From: Epiperipatus broadwayi
Lineage: Eukaryota; Onychophora; Udeonychophora; Euonychophora; Peripatidae
NCBI GenBank assembly: GCA_028023455.1
Contig: JAQFVV010000144.1
Span: forward strand, 122,001-186,000
Length of the DNA: 64,000 nucleotides
Reading direction: 5' to 3'
The position numbers and the translations under genes are program-made. Positions 56,901-64,000 of the stretch are shown here, in pieces (the stretch's first letter is position 1; each line of letters opens with the position of its first letter). The notes under the pieces were generated by a model. The model did no database searches, was not told the origin of the DNA, and was given only the letters and a program-made list of their open reading frames with translations.

Positions 56901-57757
56901 TAAAGTAAACATATACATTTATACTCTCTCTTGTTCACAGTAACAGTGCCTAGGTTCTTGCTTCCCAAGCTTTTTGTTAGAAAAAAATTAGTTTATAATT
57001 AGCCTGTATATTAATGTTAACATGGCCAGAACATTGATGATAATTAGCATGTGTCAGAGTTCTGGCATTATTTTTTATTATGAGTGATAGATTAGCATTC
57101 AGGTATGAACACCCAGATGATTGTGTTATATTTTGCCCTAAGTTTGGAAGTGGCTAAATAATTAGCCTGTTTATAATGTAACTTTTTTAGATTCAGTCAT
57201 TAAGGGATGACTCTTGATTGTTGATTATTATTAGTATAATTGTTGGTGATGTCATAACTTATTAGTATTACAAATACTTATATCATTCTCATGTTCATTC
57301 AGTCTGTTATAATTGTAAATATTTTATGGGGATGATGATGTATTCCCATCATTCCATATTCATCTCTACTTCCTCAGTACATTACAATATATATACAGCT
57401 GTGTGCTTACATTTCTGTTTATATATATATATATAGTTTTTTTTTTTTTAAAAAATATTGGATAAAATTCTTACTACTGTTTAGAATAAAGGGAATAACA
57501 GTCATTTTATCATATTTGTGTTTTCAATAATTTTGATTTTTGTAACATATGTAAAAAATATAAATTAATAAAAAACAATTTAATTTTTAATTTTTTCAAC
57601 TCACTATACAACAACTGGACTCTGAAATCCAAAATGTTACATGAAAAATTTTCTAAAAATACTTATATTGTATAAAGTCATAATAGAAAATAGGTTAGGG
57701 GATAACATTGTTTAGTTTAAATAATCTTATTTATCTGGAAGAGATATGTAAGTTTGC
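53966..57757. other. Presumed intron, nothing recognised
   Basis: AT-rich with many homopolymer runs. 55740-56345 is somewhat less AT-rich, but I see no coding, splice or transposon signature there. Confidence 0.4.
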
Positions 57758-58235
57758 TTGGTCTTTAAAATAAAAAGGATAGAAAATATTCTTTCATTTA
57801 CAAAGTGTAGAGGTTTCTCTTGTAATAAATTAAGCAATCAAGGTGCATGTATTAAGTTTATAGCCTTATTTAAGTATTACATGTTGACATTGCGCTTAAT
57901 AAGAATTAATATTTACAAAATGTTTCTAAATTTAAGATCTGACTATTAATTCGTAAATTGAAAGATTTCGTGATCATTAATAGTGGACTTAATCAGTGAA
58001 GAATTTATTAGCTTCACACTCTCAAATCAAAAGGTTTTAGATTTGCCTATATATTTAGAAAAAATAAGTTGAAGATAGGAGTATGGCTGCTCTTAATCTT
58101 TATAAAGTTGAATCTTGCATTTCGATTTGTAGAAGCACTCAAGGCACATGTACTAAGGTTATAGCCTTATTTAAGTATTATATGCTGACATTGCGCTTAG
58201 TAAGAATTAATATTTACAATATAATCTTTGTATAT
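57758..58235. repeat. Family B copies, two in direct order
   Basis: The block AAGTTTATAGCCTTATTTAA to GCGCTTAATAAGAATTAATA occurs at 57853-57915 and again at 58156-58218. Between them lies GTGGACTTAATCAGTGAAGA to TCAAATCAAAAG, the arm sequence of the 16828-17572 inverted repeat. Short ORFs here (57758-57949, 58083-58274) are parallel translations of the repeat, not genes. Confidence 0.75.
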
Positions 58236-58369
58236 ATTTTGTTATACAATTATTATTTTTTTTTTAAATATTAATTTTATTAATTATAAAATGCTAATTA
58301 TTGTTTATTTTTTCTATTAATTATTTTTGATGTTTTATTGTCAAATAAAATAGTGGAAAATATTTGCAC

Positions 58370-61300
58370 TGTATATGCATATGAAATATAATGCAAGTAA
58401 ATCATTCTTCATTGAACTATTAATAAGTAACATTTTATACATTAGAAAATGATAAAAAATTCTTTGAGATTGTAGTGTTAATAAACTTTCATTTATTAAG
58501 ATTGTTGGAAATTCAGAATGAATATTTTATATTAACCAACTCTAAATATGGTAATAATAATTTTGAATTTATAGTTAGTTATACAGAGGCAACTGAATCA
58601 CACTTTTAACAAAACCTGTGTTAGTAATCAAATAGAAGTCAATAATTTGAAATTTCAAATAAGTACTGTTTAATGTATATGAAATTTACATGGAAGTAAA
58701 TCACTCTTTTGCCAGCTGCGTATAAAACATCATTGTCTACATTAGCCATATCGTCTTCCTCATATGTCTCACTCATATGAGAAATCAAGGAATTCAATTT
58801 GCATGAATGACCTTTAGTGAGAGATTTTCTAAACTTTTTATTTTTTTTCCAGTGTTAGATTTCATGTATATTTGATTCTAATATTTTAATTTAAAAAAAA
58901 ATAAATTTAAATGTCGTAATATTTGAAAATGTGGGAAATTCAAAGTTTGCTAGACTCTACATTGACAGATTACAATTGTTTTTCTGAAAATCTTGCTTTG
59001 CAATATTACTTTGAGAAAATATTTGAAGTGACTAAAAATTTAATTTTTGGGATGTTTATGATTCTTTTTTACACAATAATAGTTTAATAATTATTACAAA
59101 TCAAGAATATATATTATTACATATTTATTTTTTACAAAAAAGATTTATTTTAAAATATAACAGGTTATATTTTTCTGAGTAATGTTATCATGGAAATTGA
59201 AGTCGTGGCAATTACAATCTGTTAGTAACAAATCATCACTATTAGAAAATATAATAATATAAAAATTTATTAAAATTTTTTAAACTTTTAAAGCATGAGT
59301 TTATAGATTTACCAGATACTGATAATTTGTTCATTCACATTTTAAATACAAACATCGAACAAAGGAAGATTTCATTCATTTTTGCAAAATCAATCCATTC
59401 CTCCTGACAGTTATATGACAAAACAGTCCTGTCTTTTAATTAAAATCTAATTTTTAAATTAATTGTGCAAGTCAGATGTGATTTTTAGAATTTATTTAAT
59501 TATTCAATAAAATGAAGTCAAATTTATTATATTCTGATAAATGATAATGGTTTATTAATACTAAAGTGAAAGTTTAAAGCAAGTGAAAACAAAAAAAACC
59601 CATCAGAATGCTAGCACATTGCAAAAGGGTTAGCAAATGACAAAGAATAGAACAGAATCATATATTCTTGAAGATTGTGATGTTAATGCACTTTCATTTA
59701 TTAATATTGTAGGAAATTCACAGTAAATATTATATATTAGCGAGATGAAAATACTATATAAATAATTTTGAATTGGTAATGAATTAATCATAGGGTGGAG
59801 ACCGAATCTCATGTTTAACAAACACTGGGATAATAATCAAATAAAAGTTAGTAGTTGTACATTTCAAATATATAAAGCTTAATGTATACAAAATCTAAAC
59901 AGAAGTAAATCACTCTTCCATAAGCTATGAATAAATAACACTTTTGGCATTAATGATAAAGAATAGAATGAAATCACCTATTCCTTAAGCTTGCAGTATT
60001 AATAAGATTTTGCTTATTAACGGTGTTGGAAAATCAAAGTATATTATATATTATTCAGTATAAATATGATTTTAATGATTTTGAAATTATTATCAATTTA
60101 GTCTTCATTCTCTATGTAATTGATTATAATTTCAAAATTATTAATGTCATATTTTCAACTGGATAATATATCACATTCACTCTAAATTTCTAGAAATATT
60201 AGTAAACAAAAGCTTATTAACATTGCATGCTTAGAGAGCAGGTGATTCTATTCTGTTCTTTTAAAGTGGTTTACTTTCATTTAGATTTCTTATAAGTGAA
60301 GTTTATTTAAATTTTTTATATATAAACATAAAAAAAGATATATTTACTATTATTCACAAATTTTGGTATTCATAACAAAGCTTAGAACCAAATGATGTAA
60401 ATGTGGGGATTATATTTTAGTCTGTTTTAATGATAATTTTATTTAGTTTTTTTTATGTGGAAGAATTATGTAGTTAATTTAAATATGATAAGGCAATCAC
60501 ATGTTTATATTTAAATAAATAAAAATGAATTATATAAATATTTGTTTTCTGCATATGAAAATTGAAGAGATTTTTCTTAACCAAATTCAAAAAATGACAT
60601 GGAAAAAAGATTTTCATTTTGTACTGTCTTAGCTTATCAGTCACTGCATTTTCTTTTTGTTTGATATCATAATTTACATATGGAAAAAAGTTTAAACAGT
60701 AACTTGTAATTTTTATTTTATTTTTATCATTAATTTATATATATTTTAACACAAAGGATCTTGCTGAGAGAAGTCACTGTTAACAGATTTGTTTGAATCA
60801 TCCTTGTACAGTCATCTATTGAGATATTTCATTAATTTTTTTTAATAAACTGCAAAATGATATGCTAACTAATATTGATTTTTTAATTAAAAAAATATCT
60901 TAAGAAGTCAATATTTTTGAGTTGGTAGTAAGATCAAAATATTTTAGTTCTGCCTCCATGTGTTTGATGGCTTTTGTTCATTATTCTTTGATCTTGAGAG
61001 CAGTTGTGAAATTACTTTGAGATTTTCGGAATAAAAAAAAAGATTGATATTTTGCATAGTTATTTAAAGATTTATGATTATTTTTGCACAATAATTGTTT
61101 AATAATTATTAAAAAAAACATGCTTACATTTTTATTTTATACATATATGTTTTATTTTAAAAAATAGAAGTCAATAAATTCTCCCATAACAGTAACAAAG
61201 AAAACTATGGATATTATGATCATCATGCTCTGTGAAACTGATTGCTAAATAATATTACTGTCACTAGGATCTCTTGAGATATTCTAAAAATTATAAAGCA

Positions 61301-64000
61301 ATTTTAATATTTAAAAGCAAAATTTTATAGATTTATCAGCTATTAATATTTATTTGTTAGTGTTTTAAAAATAAATTTCATTCAAACAAGATTTCATTGA
61401 TATTCTGAAGTGAGTCTATTTGGCTGTTTCCTGCCAAGTATTCAGTGGGAAACTATTCTTTGTTCTCTGTTCATTATTATTTTTTTATTATTTGTAAAAT
61501 TCAAATATGTTTTTTTTTTTTAGAATGCTTTTAATTTATAAAGATTTATTGAATTGTAATGTTGAATAACAATTTAATATTAAAATCAAATATTGAATGA
61601 TTACAAAAAGTATCCAGGGTAATAATGCAAATGTCATCCTGCAATAGAGATAATCTCTAAAAAAGTTGAGAGGGCATTTTTTGTTATATATATTTTTGGC
61701 TTCCTTCTTTAAATCAATTTTGGTACTTTTATTGCAGTGAAGCCTCATTAGACAGTGTATCAATATATAGTATTTCAATTATGTGCAATCCAAAGAAATA
61801 TAAATTAACAAAAAAACATTAAAATTCATAAATTTAATGTTTTCTATATGGTAACCACTTTTCGGTCTTGGAGTACAGTCAAACATATTAATATTTCTTT
61901 GGTTTATGGAATTTTGTTTATTGCTTTATTATCCTTTCCAAATTTGATGTGGTCCAATATTTCACATAATAAAATGTTTTTTTAAACTTAAATTTTAAAA
62001 TTTTATGAATTTTTTTTTAAAAATTGAATTTTTTTCTTGAGTGATAAATGAAAGTTATTGTTTTAGTAGTGGTAGAAAAAAAAAGGATCACCAAAAATTC
62101 TTGTTATTTCTTTAGTTCATGTTAAAAACACATACATTTTATCTCCTTAATGATCAATTTTTATTATTTGTTAGATTGGGTGAAACTACTGACTGTTATT
62201 ACTAAAATATTATAAAAAAAATACTGATTGTTTTTATTCATCAGTTACAGTTTTATTCATAAAAATAATCAGAATTGCTTTAATTTAGCTTCTAAAAATT
62301 GAATTAATTTATTTTGAAATTACTAAAATATAATGAAAAATTTTAAATAAAATTCATAACTGTAAAAAAAAAAAAGTAAGATAAAAACGCTTGCAGCAAA
62401 ACAAAATAATTATTTTTTCAATCAGTTACAAAATGGCACCATTGATTTCTTTTGACTTACAAGTAAAAATGCTGATTATTCATTTCTCTTGTCTTTTCTT
62501 CTTCTAAAATTAAATATTTATTAATAAAAATCTAAATCTAACCACATTATTAACCATTATATTGTAAAAAAATAATTATAGACATATAAATAATTATGAA
62601 AAATAGATAGTTTCTACTTGCAGTCACTGAATGTGATTGATTTAGAAATAGCAGTCAACTCTTATCATTTCTCTTGATTATTTTTCAAAAAATTAAAGTT
62701 TCAAATAAAGATCTATATCTAATCACAGTATTAATCAATATATTATAAAAATTAATTATAAATGTAAATGATTATTGAAAATATATATTTTCATGTTCGT
62801 AATCTATTATGAAAGAATAAAATATTTTCCATACATTCTCTGATGTTGACATTAGAAATTTCTACTCATCAATGGTGGAGATGGACAATTGGATTTTTCA
62901 AGCACCATATAAAATAAAAGGGGATGGTAGTCTATTTCTAAAACCATATAAGCAACCAAAATTCAGTTTTTGCTAAAATACTGATGTTTGCAGAATTTAT
63001 TTTGAATTAAAATATTAATATAGATTTAGCTCAGTTTTTATGGTAAAAGAAGCATAAAATGAGCAAAAATATGGCCAAAAATCACCAAGAGATAGTGCAC
63101 TAAGATTTGTGGCATTCTGAATCACAATTATCAGACAAGAGGTTATTCATCAATTTGTTATCCTTTCTGAATTTAATATGATACAATATTATGTAATAAA
63201 ATCTAAACATAAAGCTAAAAGTTTTATGTAATTAAGAAAATTTGTAAAATAGGTAGCAGCAGCAAAGAATTGTCAAATATTCTTGTATTACATCTGAAAA
63301 TTTAAAGTTTGAAGAATTTAACTGAGAATCTGAAATGGGTAATTAATGGGAAATGGGAATAATTACATGGATTTTGAAATCAATGTGGACTTAAAAACAT
63401 CTGCTGATAGCAAGACTGCTATTATGTTTCAATGGGAAAAACATTATTGAAGAAAAAGGATCTTATCAAGAGCATATATAACTGTGTTGAAAGTTTGATA
63501 TTTCACTATTTATTTTATTAAAAATTAAAGATATAGTACAGCAGTTTTTTTTACTTTTTAATTTTTTTTAAGTGAATGTGAATAAGTAACACACACAATA
63601 AATATATATGTAAATATACTCTCTCAATTTATTATTAACCCTCTCTGTTGATTGAAACACTGCATATGAAAAATCAAGAAATTCATCTTGCATGTATAGC
63701 CATCTATTGAGAGATTTCACTAGCTTTTTTTTTTTTTTTATCAATCATTAAGATTCACTATATTTTATTCTAATATTTTTATTACAAACAAATTCTCAAG
63801 ATGTCAGGATAATTGAAAATGTGGCAACTTTAAAGACTTAAACTCATCATTGATGGTATTTTATTGTTCCTTGGAAGTATCAAATTTTGTGATATTACTT
63901 TGAAAAAGTATTTTGAATGACTAAAAACTTGAATTTTTTTATAAGATTTGTTAAAATTCATGAGTATTTTTGCACAATAATTGAGTAATAATTACTAAAA
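58370..64000. repeat. Family D: array of divergent repeat units to the window end
   Basis: Ordered landmarks recur. AAGTAAATCA(C/T)TCTT is at about 58395, 58695 and 59905. CTTTCATTTATTAA-type blocks occur at 58487 and 59690, with a more diverged one near 60008. Blocks with CCATCTATTGAGA or CCTTTAGTGAGAG are at 58810, 60815 and 63702. TTTGCACAATAATTG-type blocks are at 59070, 61084 and 63969. The third and fourth markers are always about 260-270 bases apart, giving at least three units spaced about 2.0 and 2.9 kb. A smaller direct repeat lies at 62460-62620 and 62640-62800. No coding. Confidence 0.65.

Noticed and set aside
57758-58274. Two ORFs with similar sequence (FKYYMLTLRLIRINIY) as a small gene family
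   Set aside because: They are parallel translations of the two family B repeat copies and lie in non-coding repeat sequence.
58705-58776. Minus-strand ATG frame (MSETYEEDDMANVDNDVLYAA...) of 24 codons followed by a possible GTGATT donor in phase 0, a candidate first exon for the SCP-like gene
   Set aside because: The segment lies in a family D repeat (parallel sequence near 59905), the donor is weak, and it lacks the EF-hand 1 that must precede the exon at 51956.
59396-59470. Minus-strand open frame after TGTCAG (QEEWIDFAKMNEIF), possible SCP exon
   Set aside because: Similar sequence recurs in family D near 61390, there is no donor, and there is no EF loop.
1-64000. CRISPR arrays, bacterial operons, riboswitches, phage or viral genes
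   Set aside because: No regularly spaced repeats, ribosome-binding-site-led ORFs or viral protein motifs were seen; repeats present are eukaryotic transposon-type.

Overview
The window is a very AT-rich stretch of a large, repeat-dense animal nuclear genome. Evidence for an animal: spliced exons with GT/AG boundaries and an AATAAA signal, introns of up to about 36 kb, RTE-type LINEs, hAT, Merlin-like and TA-target DNA transposons, and a short TTAGGG-like interstitial tract. There are no bacterial-style operons and no long open reading frames. The species cannot be named from the sequence. An invertebrate (arthropod or lophotrochozoan) is likely, because the only gene belongs to the invertebrate sarcoplasmic calcium-binding protein (SCP) family.

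The one cellular gene is on the minus strand, and four coding exons are visible (51956-52069, 46483-46615, 10708-10805, 10296-10466). Together they encode 171 residues that run without a frame break from before EF-hand 2 to the stop codon. The exon or exons for EF-hand 1 and the start codon were not found and probably lie beyond position 64000. The introns are about 5.3 kb, 35.7 kb and 0.24 kb long. A plausible poly(A) signal lies about 220 bases after the stop codon.

The rest is intron or 3' flank filled with mobile and repeated DNA. Positions 1-10060 hold a 1-kb TIR element, a 160-bp-arm foldback, a tRNA-derived SINE with a 15-bp target duplication, and RTE LINE remnants. The 36-kb intron holds further RTE copies (one split by a Tigger-like element), a long inverted repeat (family B), a hAT element with a perfect 8-bp target duplication, a LINE 3' end, a decayed Merlin-like transposase, a second Tigger-like copy, a strand-skewed block, a 354-bp tandem duplication and inverted repeat families. 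The 5.3-kb intron holds a LINE carrying a 152-bp MITE, a family A array and a 2-kb segment bracketed by inverted family A copies. The last 6 kb is an old array of divergent repeats (family D).

No intact transposase or reverse transcriptase, CRISPR array or clearly new enzymatic system was seen. The points most worth following up are the SCP gene structure (both visible EF loops are cut by introns at the same loop position, and EF-hand 2 lacks the loop glycine), the nested insertions, and several unassigned palindromic repeat families.
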